Assembly: GCF_001687335.1 (NCBI RefSeq)
Contig: NZ_MAGO01000008.1
Coordinates: forward strand, 1 to 64,000
Origin: Dissulfuribacter thermophilus
GTDB taxonomy: Bacteria; Desulfobacterota; Dissulfuribacteria; Dissulfuribacterales; Dissulfuribacteraceae
Length of the DNA stretch: 64,000 nt
Direction of reading: 5' to 3'
How positions within the stretch are numbered: the first letter of the stretch is position 1; each line of letters opens with the position of its first letter. Shown here in pieces: positions 26,187-34,325 of this stretch. The position numbers were made by a program, and so were the translations under genes. Under the pieces are notes generated by a model. That model was not told the DNA's origin and searched no databases. It worked only from the letters and a program-made list of their open reading frames with translations.

Positions 26187-26534
26187 ATGCCAAGAGTGCT
26201 AATTGTAGGCTGTGGTTCCTATATGAGGGATTCCTATGATTGCCCTTCTGATTGGAAGTGTCTTACGGCAGCAGCTGAAAAAAGGGGTGCCTTTAAGGAT
26301 TATGATGACGAAGTCAAGGTAGTCGGTTTTTTGAGATGCTCATGTCCTGGTAGAGCCTTAATCAATAATGTTGGAGCCACGAAAAAACGCACGGATTTTG
26401 ACGTCATACACCTAACTAATTGTATTACAAAGGCAGTTCCACTCTGTAAAAACCACAACCTAGAGGAACTCCCAAAACTCCTGGAGGAAAAAACCGGATT
26501 AAAAGTTGTAGTTGGTACCCACGATTTTGCTTAA
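26187..26534 (+). CDS. CGGC-domain protein
   Basis: A 115-residue cysteine-rich protein of the CGGC family common in anaerobes, thought to bind metal. It has MPRVLIVGCGSYMRDSYDCPSD at the start, a central FLRCSCPGRA motif and LTNCITKAVPLCKN. Cys are at about 9, 19, 25, 52, 54, 80 and 87. The start at 26187 is preceded by a strong GGAGGTG; a GTG nine bases earlier would lie inside that site. It stands alone, divergent from the aromatic operon. Its biochemical role is not established. Confidence 0.8.
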   Translation: MPRVLIVGCGSYMRDSYDCPSDWKCLTAAAEKRGAFKDYDDEVKVVGFLRCSCPGRALINNVGATKKRTDFDVIHLTNCITKAVPLCKNHNLEELPKLLEEKTGLKVVVGTHDFA

Positions 26535-26904
26535 ACTGAATCGTGCTATTGTCAAATTTGCTGAAAGACCAATGCAAGGGGGCGAAGGCGTAGATAGAAA
26601 ACGCCAGGTCCCCTGCACTATAACTAGTTGAGCAAAAAATCTTTAATATATTTGATATCAAATATTGAGATATATCTTTTGCTTTTATAATGCAAAATTC
26701 AGGTTTAAACCTTGACCATAGTTCTTCGATGAATAAAACGATTTCAAGATATTCCATACCAGCTCTACGTTTTAGATGTGGATTGGTGATCATTTCAGCC
26801 GAAAAACAGATCACCTTCCCACCTAAACCGCATTTACCTCATATTGTAAACTTTTTTGGGCCCATTCCCCCCTAAGAATCAAGGAAAGGAGGAGAAGGTA
26901 AGCT
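26535..26904. other. Spacer with possible degraded repeat
   Basis: 370 bp without a convincing gene. 26555-26630 (ccaatgcaagggggcgaaggcg ... cgccaggtcccctgc) weakly recalls the GC-rich core of family A and can fold. A 61-codon frame at 26690 has no start signal or recognisable motif. Confidence 0.35.
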
Positions 26905-27309
26905 TTGAACTCTGACAAAATAAAATCAATATTTAATGATGATTTTTTAAAAGACCTCTTTCCACCCACAAGGGCAGATGAATTCTTTGATGCCTTATAT
27001 GATGGGGCAGAAGAAGGGGCATTCGACATCAGTCTTGGCTTTAACGGGTTTGATCCCGGATCTTCAGTGATAAATTTAGAATTTAGACTTACAGAGAGGC
27101 CTGGAAAGTGTATGGCGTGTAGCCTTACCTATGGGCTGCCGCCAGTCTTTGAAAAACACCCAATAATAGACATAAAAGGCATGATAGAGAAGATCGAAAA
27201 GGCCTTACCAGACGGATTTTCAGTTAAAGACTGGAAGCTCGGCGCCACTACTCCAGTTGCTCCCAAAGTCAATGTAATTCCATTTTTAATAACTATTGAA
27301 AAAAAATAA
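26905..27309 (+). CDS. Conserved hypothetical protein
   Basis: A 134-residue soluble protein I do not recognise functionally. Order: acidic helix (KIKSIFNDDFLKDLF), a segment RADEFFDALYDGAEEGAFDISLGF, a strand LEFRLTERPGKCMACSLTYGLP with a CxxC pair (about 72-75), and a basic C-terminal strand region. It begins at a TTG (26905) with GAAGG six bases upstream. The metallophosphoesterase start is 21 bp past its stop, so the two are co-transcribed. The CxxC could be redox or metal binding, but no second pair is present. Confidence 0.65.
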   Translation: MNSDKIKSIFNDDFLKDLFPPTRADEFFDALYDGAEEGAFDISLGFNGFDPGSSVINLEFRLTERPGKCMACSLTYGLPPVFEKHPIIDIKGMIEKIEKALPDGFSVKDWKLGATTPVAPKVNVIPFLITIEKK

Positions 27310-27330
27310 AAAACAAGGAGGTCCTTTTTT

Positions 27331-27978
27331 ATGAAGATTGCCGCCTTTGGAGATATCCACATGAATGTCGACGCCATTCACAATATTCCACTCAACGATT
27401 TTGACCTCGTGATCATAACAGGAGATCTTACAAACTTTGGAAACAAAGAGGATGCCCAAAAGGTAATCAGTGCCATTAAAAACAAAACTGACAACATCCT
27501 CGCTGTTCCTGGAAATTTAGATCATCCATCAGTCCTTGAATTCCTTGACGAAGAAGGCATAAGCGTACACGGAAAAGGGACTATCCTTAATGGAATCGGA
27601 ATCTTTGGCTGTGGAGGATCAAACGTAACACCATTTAATACCCCAATTGAATACTCAGAGGAGGAACTAGAAGCCCTTCTCAAGGCCGCGTATGAAAGTG
27701 TAAAGGATGCAGACGTACACATATTGGTATCGCATACGCCCCCCAAAGACACCGGGCTTGACAAGATCAATGCTGGAGTCTGCGTGGGCAGCCCGGTTGT
27801 TAGGAAGTTCATAGAAGAGGTTCAACCGGACCTATGTTTAACCGGCCACATACATGAGGCAAAAGGTGAAATCAATCTAGGTCCTACAAAGGTTATCAAT
27901 CCTGGAATGCTTCAAGATGGAGGATGGGTGGAGATTCAATTGCAAGACGACTCAAAGCTCTTTGCCAAGCTTTATTAA
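27331..27978 (+). CDS. Calcineurin-like metallophosphoesterase
   Basis: A 215-residue enzyme with the full metal-site series: GDIH (7-10), ITGDLTN (about 30-36), VPGNLDH (about 60-66), LVSHTPP and LTGHIHEA. This is the small YfcE/COG2129-type phosphodiesterase fold; substrate unknown. A strong GGAGGT precedes the ATG. Its last 27 bp overlap the end of rfbD on the opposite strand, which leaves no room for a terminator between the convergent operons. Confidence 0.88.
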   Translation: MKIAAFGDIHMNVDAIHNIPLNDFDLVIITGDLTNFGNKEDAQKVISAIKNKTDNILAVPGNLDHPSVLEFLDEEGISVHGKGTILNGIGIFGCGGSNVTPFNTPIEYSEEELEALLKAAYESVKDADVHILVSHTPPKDTGLDKINAGVCVGSPVVRKFIEEVQPDLCLTGHIHEAKGEINLGPTKVINPGMLQDGGWVEIQLQDDSKLFAKLY

Positions 27979-28809
27979 TTGTAGATAATCACGAAGGCCG
28001 TCTTTCCAATGAGGAGGTCTGTGGCCTGTAGTGGACTGATATTTAGTAGTATCTAGCACCGAATAAGACGGCCTTTGTGCTTCTCTAGGAAATTCTTTTG
28101 TGGAAACTGGTATAAGTTTCGTGTTCTTTCCAGCCAAAGATATAATTTCCTCGGCAAATTCAAACCACGTACAGTGACCGGTATTTGAAAAATGAAAAAT
28201 CCCATTTGCTCTGCAGCTACAGAGCCTAAAAATGCCATCCGCCAAGTGATGGGTATAGGTGGGTGAACCTCTCTGGTCATCTACTACTCTAAGTTCCTTC
28301 ATGCGCTGTGAGAGACCTAGAATAGTTTTAACAAAATTTTTCCCATAAGGCCCAAAGAGCCAGGAGGTCCTGACAATTAAAAACTCGCCCCCTTCCTCCT
28401 CAATGATCTCTTCCCCAATGGCCTTTGTCTTGCCATAGGCATTTATTGGTGCCCTTCTACAATCTTCCCTATAGGGTTTGCTCCCACTACCATCAAACAC
28501 ATAATCCGTACTAATGTGTACAAATTTTGCATTGTTCAACTTAGCTGCCCTTGCAATATTGCCTGGCCCTAGCGCATTTACCCTGTAGGCCTCCTCAAAA
28601 TTTTTCTCTGCTCCGTCTACATCAGTGTATGCCGCGCAGTTGATCACTACATCAGGGTGTTCATCTTCAAAGACCGCCCTCACCTCTTCCTCGTCACAGA
28701 TGTCAAGCTCTTTCCTTCCAAGGCTCACAACATCTACATGCCTTGAAAATACGGCTGTAACCGCCCTACCAAGCATGCCATTTGCACCAGTTATAAGTAC
28801 TCTATTCAT
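27952..28809 (-). CDS. rfbD: dTDP-4-dehydrorhamnose reductase
   Basis: A 285-residue short-chain dehydrogenase-type enzyme: NAD(P)-binding GANGMLG (8-14), VINCAAYTDVDGAE, STDYVFDG and the catalytic YGKTK (about 133-137), plus the FLIVRTSWLFGPYGKNFV region of RfbD. It makes dTDP-L-rhamnose in the last step of the pathway for surface polysaccharide. rfbB lies 8 bp upstream. rfbA and rfbC are not in this window. Confidence 0.94.
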   Translation of the reverse strand: MNRVLITGANGMLGRAVTAVFSRHVDVVSLGRKELDICDEEEVRAVFEDEHPDVVINCAAYTDVDGAEKNFEEAYRVNALGPGNIARAAKLNNAKFVHISTDYVFDGSGSKPYREDCRRAPINAYGKTKAIGEEIIEEEGGEFLIVRTSWLFGPYGKNFVKTILGLSQRMKELRVVDDQRGSPTYTHHLADGIFRLCSCRANGIFHFSNTGHCTWFEFAEEIISLAGKNTKLIPVSTKEFPREAQRPSYSVLDTTKYQSTTGHRPPHWKDGLRDYLQLIKLGKEL

Positions 28810-28817
28810 GTACGCGC

Positions 28818-29834
28818 CTACAAGTTTCCGTAGTGTTCTTCATAATAACGTCGGTACTCTCCTGATATGATCCGCTCCCACCAGTCCTTGTTTTCCATAT
28901 ACCAATTAATTGTGCTTCTAAGGCCTTCTTCAAACGAAATCACTGGAGTCCAACCAAGCTCGGCCTTAGCCTTTTCAATATTCATGGCATAGCGCCTGTC
29001 ATGGCCTGGTCTATCCTTCACGTACTGAATAAGATCTTTTGGGGCACCAAGGATATCCAGAATTGTATTGACTATTTCAATATTTTGCTTTTCACACTCT
29101 CCACCTAAATTATAGACTTCGCCTATCTTTCCCCTTTCTAGTACGGCCAACACCCCTCGACAGTGGTCTTCCACATGTATCCAGTCTCGAATATTCTTTC
29201 CATCTCCATAGATAGGAAGAGGCCTTTTATTCATGGCATTTATAGTCATAAGGGGAATCAATTTTTCAGGGAATTGATAGGGACCATAGTTGTTGGAACA
29301 ACGGGTGATTACCACAGGCATACCATGTGTCTTAAAAGCTGCACGGACCAGGAGGTCTGACGAGGCCTTTGAGGCAGCATAAGGGCTATTGGGTCTCAGA
29401 GGATCAATCTCCCTGAAGGGAGGATCATCTGGCCCAAGGCTTCCATACACCTCGTCGGTAGACACATGAAGAAATCTTTTTATCCCCTTTTTTCTTGCCA
29501 CATCAAGGAGGGTCTGGGTTCCAATACAATTTGTCACTAAAAAGGGCTGAGCATCCTTTATGGACCTGTCCACATGGCTCTCTGCTGCAAAGTGGACCAC
29601 AGCATCTACCCCATCCATGACCTCTTCAACCAGCTCTTTATCCTCAATCCTTCCATGGACGAATTTATACCTTGGATTGCCCTCAAGAGAACTGAGATTT
29701 TCAAGGTTTCCAGCATAAGTCAAGGCGTCGAGATTGACTACTTTCCAGTCCCGCTCCTTGATTAAGAGGTGAATAAAATTACTACCAATAAATCCTGCAC
29801 CACCTGTTACTAATATAGTGTTATACATCCCCAA
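28818..29834 (-). CDS. rfbB: dTDP-glucose 4,6-dehydratase
   Basis: A 338-residue extended SDR: NAD-binding TGGAGFIGSNF, FAAESHVDRS, STDEVYGSL (catalytic Thr-Asp-Glu) and YAASKASSDLLVRA (Tyr/Lys). RNYGPYQFPEK-like sequence SNNYGPYQFPEKLIPL confirms the family. The listed start is TTG at 29834, with GGAG six bases before it; an ATG two codons later (29828) lacks a spaced site. It is translated with rfbD. Confidence 0.94.
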   Translation of the reverse strand: MGMYNTILVTGGAGFIGSNFIHLLIKERDWKVVNLDALTYAGNLENLSSLEGNPRYKFVHGRIEDKELVEEVMDGVDAVVHFAAESHVDRSIKDAQPFLVTNCIGTQTLLDVARKKGIKRFLHVSTDEVYGSLGPDDPPFREIDPLRPNSPYAASKASSDLLVRAAFKTHGMPVVITRCSNNYGPYQFPEKLIPLMTINAMNKRPLPIYGDGKNIRDWIHVEDHCRGVLAVLERGKIGEVYNLGGECEKQNIEIVNTILDILGAPKDLIQYVKDRPGHDRRYAMNIEKAKAELGWTPVISFEEGLRSTINWYMENKDWWERIISGEYRRYYEEHYGNL

Positions 29835-29850
29835 TGATTACTCCATCTCC

Positions 29851-32232
29851 TTATTTAAAGTATGAGTCCGAGTGGTATCTTTCTATATACTTCATACAGT
29901 CTTCTTTTGGAATGGGCTTTGAGAAAAAATAACCCTGTACCTCATCTACTCCAAATTTGTCTAGACATTCCAATTGTTCTCTGGTTTCAACTCCTTCTGC
30001 CACGGTTTTTTTACCCAGGTTTTTAGCAAGAGCTATTATGGCCTTTATAATTTCAACGTCATCCCTATTGTCTGGAAGGCCTCTTACAAAAGACATGTCT
30101 ATCTTGAGGTGAGATGCGGGTATTTTCTTTAAATAGGAAAGAGATGAATATCCGGTTCCAAAATCATCGATAGAAATATTGAAACCAAAGTCATTGAGTA
30201 CTTTAAGTTTATTTAAGGAATCTTCAATATCTGTCATTAGGGCACTTTCTGTGACCTCTATCCGTAACCTCTTGGGGTCGACACCTTTTTTTTGTACTAT
30301 GTCTATCAGCATTTTTTCAAACCCCTTTTGCTTGAACTGTTCAGGGGACACATTAAATGAGATGCCTATCTCCTCTCTATCACAGAATTCATTCTTTGAA
30401 ATGTAGTGGCACACCTGTTCAACTACCCATTTTCCAACCTCAATAATGAGCCCCGTTTCTTCAAGTACGGGTATGAACTCAAATGGGGCAATTATGCCAC
30501 GATCTGGATGCACCCACCTTATTAGGGCCTCGACCCCACGAATTCCTCGAGTTTCTAGACTAATATGTGGCTGAAAATACAATATAAATTGATTTTCTTT
30601 AATTGCATTTCTTAAATCTTTTTCCATATTTAAAAGGGATGAGACCCTCTCAAATATCTCCTTTGAATAAAACTTTAAACTACCAGGTCCTTCATTCTTT
30701 GCCTCTTTCAAGGCAATACTCGCGCAATTCATAAGCTCTGATCCATCTTCTGCATCGTCGGGGTAAATTGCACATCCAATGGAAAAACTCAAGCTAACCT
30801 CATCTCCATTTATCCTAATGGAGTGCTCAAATATCTTTCTAAGCTCACCAATTATGGTCTCAATCTTTTTATAGGTGGCATAATATATTATACTGAATTC
30901 GTCAGGACCGGTCCTACATACCTCACCTCCATCTTCTATGACTTGATTCAACTTCTTTGAAATCTTCTTAATAATTTGATCTCCTAAATTATATCCAAGG
31001 GCGTGATTTATGTTTCCAAAATTGTCGATATCAAGGGACAATACAAGAAACTTTTCACCTTTCTTTCTGGCAATATTTACCTGAGCATTCAAAAGATTCA
31101 TAAAATAGTTGAGATTTCCAAGTCCTGTAAGTTCATCAGTAAAGAGTACCTTTTCTGCCAGTTTCTTTTTTTCTATATATTGTAAGGACAAAGAAAGATC
31201 GTCTGTCACCTCTTCCAAAAGATTTATTTCTGCGTCGGAAAAGAACGCCCATTTTTTAGAATAGAGCAAGATAGCCCCTATTGGGTGTTCATCTACTTTT
31301 AGGGGCAAACTTATCATGGATCGAAAGCCATATCTGCTCGCCCGTTCCCTCCAGGGTATATATTTCTGATTTTTTAAGATGTCGTTTACTACAACTACTC
31401 TTCCCTCTCTCAAAGAGATCCCGCCTGGACCGCAACCTTCTGGAACATTGGGATCAGTGGATACGACAAGCCCGTCTAAATACTCTTTTTTCCCAGCTGC
31501 AGCCACTGGGACCAGTAGATTTTTTTTGGCATCGTGTACCCCAATCCATACAAGGTCAAATCCACCCAGGTCTTTTAGAATCTTACTTGCATCTTTAAAA
31601 AGGCATTCCCTGTCCTTAGCTCGAACTATAAGAGAATTGATCTCACTTAACATCCAGTAAATCCAATTTAATCTCTCTAAGTCTTTTTGAGCATTTAACA
31701 GCCTGTTTTCCCTTAGGAAAAAATATGAATATAAAATTGTTATTAAATCCAAAAATATAATCTTCAATAGAGATCTTATTATGGATAGAGCCAATTCTTT
31801 ATCTGCCATTTCAGACTGAATATGCTCAATTATCATAGAACAATATGTGCTGAATGCCCCGAAAAATTCCACTGGAGCAATTCCTTTACGATAATGACAG
31901 ATCCCTATCCTAGATCTGTTTAACAGATATTCCTTGTCATATTTGCCAGAGATTAATTGTTTTAAATATTCCGATTGGTGATGTTTCAACAGGGTAAGAC
32001 CATTCTGTCCATCAATAATTTTTTTTATATCCTTAAACTTCATAAGATTTGAATACAGCCTTTCCCAAAAATCAGGAGGTAGATCGTCTTTCATTCTATT
32101 CCTCAACAGCGCTATATTATCTAAATCGTCTTGGGTTAGACAAACGTACTTCTTGATTTCATCTACCTTTCTTTGGTCAAAGCCCATTTCATTTGCCATG
32201 TCCCTAAAAAATTTTTCTACATCCACTTTCAT
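29851..32232 (-). CDS. Protoglobin-GAF-GGDEF-EAL cyclic di-GMP protein
   Basis: A 793-residue sensor. Residues 1-160 match globin-coupled sensor (protoglobin) domains, with His 113 in RIGICHYRKG as likely proximal heme ligand. A GAF domain follows (about 195-365), then a GGDEF domain whose signature reads RTGPDEF, i.e. GPDEF instead of GGDEF, and an EAL domain with EALIRW, TESALM, DDFGTGYSSL and VAEGVET. I therefore expect a heme-based O2, CO or NO sensor with phosphodiesterase activity and a weak or silent cyclase. Start at ATG 32232: GGAGG stands 8 bp upstream; a TTG at 32247 overlaps that site. It is divergent from the cooA genes. Confidence 0.88.
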   Translation of the reverse strand: MKVDVEKFFRDMANEMGFDQRKVDEIKKYVCLTQDDLDNIALLRNRMKDDLPPDFWERLYSNLMKFKDIKKIIDGQNGLTLLKHHQSEYLKQLISGKYDKEYLLNRSRIGICHYRKGIAPVEFFGAFSTYCSMIIEHIQSEMADKELALSIIRSLLKIIFLDLITILYSYFFLRENRLLNAQKDLERLNWIYWMLSEINSLIVRAKDRECLFKDASKILKDLGGFDLVWIGVHDAKKNLLVPVAAAGKKEYLDGLVVSTDPNVPEGCGPGGISLREGRVVVVNDILKNQKYIPWRERASRYGFRSMISLPLKVDEHPIGAILLYSKKWAFFSDAEINLLEEVTDDLSLSLQYIEKKKLAEKVLFTDELTGLGNLNYFMNLLNAQVNIARKKGEKFLVLSLDIDNFGNINHALGYNLGDQIIKKISKKLNQVIEDGGEVCRTGPDEFSIIYYATYKKIETIIGELRKIFEHSIRINGDEVSLSFSIGCAIYPDDAEDGSELMNCASIALKEAKNEGPGSLKFYSKEIFERVSSLLNMEKDLRNAIKENQFILYFQPHISLETRGIRGVEALIRWVHPDRGIIAPFEFIPVLEETGLIIEVGKWVVEQVCHYISKNEFCDREEIGISFNVSPEQFKQKGFEKMLIDIVQKKGVDPKRLRIEVTESALMTDIEDSLNKLKVLNDFGFNISIDDFGTGYSSLSYLKKIPASHLKIDMSFVRGLPDNRDDVEIIKAIIALAKNLGKKTVAEGVETREQLECLDKFGVDEVQGYFFSKPIPKEDCMKYIERYHSDSYFK

Positions 32233-32694
32233 TATCTCTTCCTCCAATTTTTTCTAACCATAACAATTTTTTATAAACACCATTGAGCATAAAATTAATT
32301 AGCACTTTAAATTTTTTATTTTTTTATATAAATTAATTTGAGACTATTTTAAACTTTTTTTAAAATAAATAAAGTTTACATTTTATCTTCTTCGATTTAA
32401 CTTCAGATTATTAAATGATAGGGCTTTAACACAGGGAAAAATACTTAGCCCAAAATAAAAAACGATATTGGGTCGTTACTCTTTCTAATTTCCTAGAATC
32501 GATGGATATCATCATGAATTGCCTAGCAGCTTAACCTGGCGAGATGTTCTCAATTGTGATCACGCTTAAAAAACAAGACTAGTCAAATCATCAATTACTA
32601 TAATTATTCTAACATTAAAGTGCATTAATTGACTAGACCTATTTGAGATGCTAGCCTGTCCCTTGCAAGGATCTACTGTCAGCATGGTGCCAGG
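32233..32694. promoter_or_regulatory. Intergenic region upstream of cooA1
   Basis: 460 bp, very AT-rich at the left. A palindromic CRP-like core tTGTGATCACg lies at 32555-32564. At 32677-32692, ending 2 bp before the cooA1 ATG, TGTCA-GCATGG-TGCCA resembles the TGTCA-N6-TGACA sites downstream with one mismatch. The last 30 bp are partly duplicated upstream of cooA2. No strong Shine-Dalgarno sequence precedes cooA1. Confidence 0.45.
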
Positions 32695-33351
32695 ATGAAA
32701 AAAAAATTTTCCACAATAAATTTATTAGATGAGCTATGCCGTAGTGAATATGCTCAAATCTGCCAAGAATTTAGCGAAATAAATTATAGCAAGGGGCAAC
32801 TAATCTATACTCCTGGTCACAGTGATGACCTCATTTTTATAGTTAAAAAGGGAAAAGTCAGGATTTATCTCGCATTGGAAGATAAAGAATTCTCCCTTGC
32901 AATCCTAGAACCCGGAGACATATATTCGACCCATACTAGAGCATACGTGGAGGCTGTGGAAGATGTGACACTGCTTACCATGCCAACAGAAAAATTTCAC
33001 CTCTACATTGCCACCCATTCTGCACTCTCTAGGACCATTATCAGTGTATTAGGTGAACTACTCAAACAATCCTTCTCAATTATTGAAAATCTCGTCTTCA
33101 ACGACATTTCAGGTAGGCTTATCAATTTCCTTCTACAGGAAGCAAAAGATAGTGGACAGGTTACTGATGAAGGCGTTATTCTAAATCTTGACTTGACTAT
33201 GGAACAACTGGCTGCTATTATTTGTACTTCGCGTCAAACAGTCTCCACCATTATTAATTCTATGCAACGCGCTAATGTTTTACAGAAAAAAAACCGTGGC
33301 GTCTTTCTAATTCCCGATCTGGATAGGCTCAAAAATTTCTCCACATTTTAA
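32695..33351 (+). CDS. cooA: CooA-type CO-sensing heme transcription activator (paralogue 1)
   Basis: A 218-residue CRP/FNR-family protein. The run KGQLIYTPG, VRIYLALEDKEFSLAILEPGDIYSTHTRA closely follows CooA of Carboxydothermus, and His 80 falls at the known heme-ligand position (His 77 in Rhodospirillum CooA). The Fe(III) ligand Cys of classic CooA is Ser 78 here. The long C helix (about 110-135) precedes a winged helix with SRQTVST (about 180-186) as recognition helix. CO binding should allow DNA binding and activation. cooA2 and cooS follow on the same strand. An intrinsic terminator that is also a candidate operator comes 31 bp after the stop. Confidence 0.85.
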   Translation: MKKKFSTINLLDELCRSEYAQICQEFSEINYSKGQLIYTPGHSDDLIFIVKKGKVRIYLALEDKEFSLAILEPGDIYSTHTRAYVEAVEDVTLLTMPTEKFHLYIATHSALSRTIISVLGELLKQSFSIIENLVFNDISGRLINFLLQEAKDSGQVTDEGVILNLDLTMEQLAAIICTSRQTVSTIINSMQRANVLQKKNRGVFLIPDLDRLKNFSTF

Positions 33352-33382
33352 GTAGTTCCCTCAAATTCTCCAAAAAAATGAT

Positions 33383-33413
33383 AGACTGTCAGCTATCTGA
33401 CAGTCTTTTATTT
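33383..33413 (+). promoter_or_regulatory. TGTCA-N6-TGACA palindrome (candidate CooA site, also terminator) before cooA2
   Basis: agacTGTCA-GCTATC-TGACAgtct gives a perfect 10-bp stem with loop CTAT, followed by ttttattt. The 5-6-5 half-site geometry equals known CooA/CRP-family operators. It can therefore end cooA1 transcripts and also act as an operator for cooA2, whose ATG is about 120 bp downstream. The same core is repeated before cooS. Confidence 0.65.
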
Positions 33414-33523
33414 CCATTATAACTACCATCCGATCGTAATTGGAATAGGTCCTCTATCCACATCCTTTAATTGTTAGTTGATATCACGACGATGCAGCGA
33501 CCTACTATCATTATGGTGTTCAA

Positions 33524-34180
33524 ATGAGGAAAAAATTTTCCACAATCAATATACTAGATGAAATATGCAGTAGTAATTTCGACCAAATCTGTCAAAATTT
33601 TAGTGAAATAAACTATAGTAAGGGACAACTGATTTATGATCTGGACCATAATGAAGACCTCATTTTTATCGTAAAAAAAGGAAAAATCAGGATTTATCTC
33701 GCCTTGGAAGATAAAGAATTCTCCCTTGCAATCCTAGAACCCGGAGACATATATTCGACCCATACTAGGGCATACGTGGAGGCTGTGGAAGATGTGACAC
33801 TGCTTACCATGCCCACAGAAAAATTTCACCTCTACATTGCCACCCATTCCGCACTCTCTAGGACCATTATAAGTGTACTAGGGGAACTACTCAAACAATC
33901 CTTCTCAATTATTGAAAATCTAGTCTTCAATGACATCTCAGGTAGGCTTATTAACTTTTTTCTACAAGAAGCAAGGGAAAGCGGACAGGTTACAGATGAG
34001 GGAATTATTCTAAATCTTGACTTGACTATGGAACAACTCGCCACTATAGTTAGTGCTTCACGTCAGACTGTTTCGACTATTGTAAATTCCATGCAGCGTG
34101 CTAATATCTTACAAAAACAAAGACGCGGCGTCTTTCTAATTCCCGATCTGGATAGACTCAAAAATTTCTCCACATTTTAA
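33524..34180 (+). CDS. cooA: CooA-type CO-sensing heme transcription activator (paralogue 2)
   Basis: A 218-residue paralogue of the preceding protein. From residue 44 to 147 the two are nearly identical, including His 80 in GDIYSTHTRA and the same Ser 78. They differ most in the first 43 residues, which could change heme-ligand or dimer behaviour, and slightly around the recognition helix (SASRQTVSTIVN versus CTSRQTVSTIIN), where the SRQTVST core is the same. The flanking DNA on both sides is also duplicated, so the unit arose by tandem duplication including the putative operator. cooS starts about 145 bp after its stop. Confidence 0.85.
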   Translation: MRKKFSTINILDEICSSNFDQICQNFSEINYSKGQLIYDLDHNEDLIFIVKKGKIRIYLALEDKEFSLAILEPGDIYSTHTRAYVEAVEDVTLLTMPTEKFHLYIATHSALSRTIISVLGELLKQSFSIIENLVFNDISGRLINFFLQEARESGQVTDEGIILNLDLTMEQLATIVSASRQTVSTIVNSMQRANILQKQRRGVFLIPDLDRLKNFSTF

Positions 34181-34211
34181 GTACTTGTCATAAATCCTCC
34201 CAAAAAGTGAT

Positions 34212-34241
34212 AAACTGTCAGCTATCTGACAGTTTTTTATT
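34212..34241 (+). promoter_or_regulatory. TGTCA-N6-TGACA palindrome (candidate CooA site, also terminator) before cooS
   Basis: aaacTGTCA-GCTATC-TGACAgttt with T6 after it. The core is identical to the one at 33387-33402. One outer base pair changes from G-C to A-T on both arms, preserving the stem. The site is centred at about 34223, some 60 bp before the start expected from the TATAAT at 34270, the position of a class I activator site. Confidence 0.65.
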
Positions 34242-34269
34242 TTCCTTATCACTATCATTTCATTATAAC

Positions 34270-34275
34270 TATAAT
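34270..34275 (+). promoter_or_regulatory. Candidate -10 element for cooS
   Basis: A perfect TATAAT lies 51 bp before the cooS start. The -35 position (tatcac) is poor, as expected for an activator-dependent promoter. The GGAGG ribosome-binding site follows at about 34312. Confidence 0.45.
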
Positions 34276-34325
34276 AAGACTAGGGCCCTTACCCTTATCT
34301 TATAAAAAATAGGAGGAGAGTTTTT

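Noticed and set aside
26425-26814. 129-codon minus-strand frame near the CGGC gene
   Set aside because: It overlaps the CGGC gene antisense and has no recognisable features.
32555-32564. TGTGATCACG as a CRP/FNR site for cooA1
   Set aside because: It is one short palindrome in AT-rich DNA. The half-site spacing does not match CRP (TGTGA-N6-TCACA) or FNR sites, so it is mentioned only as a possible element.
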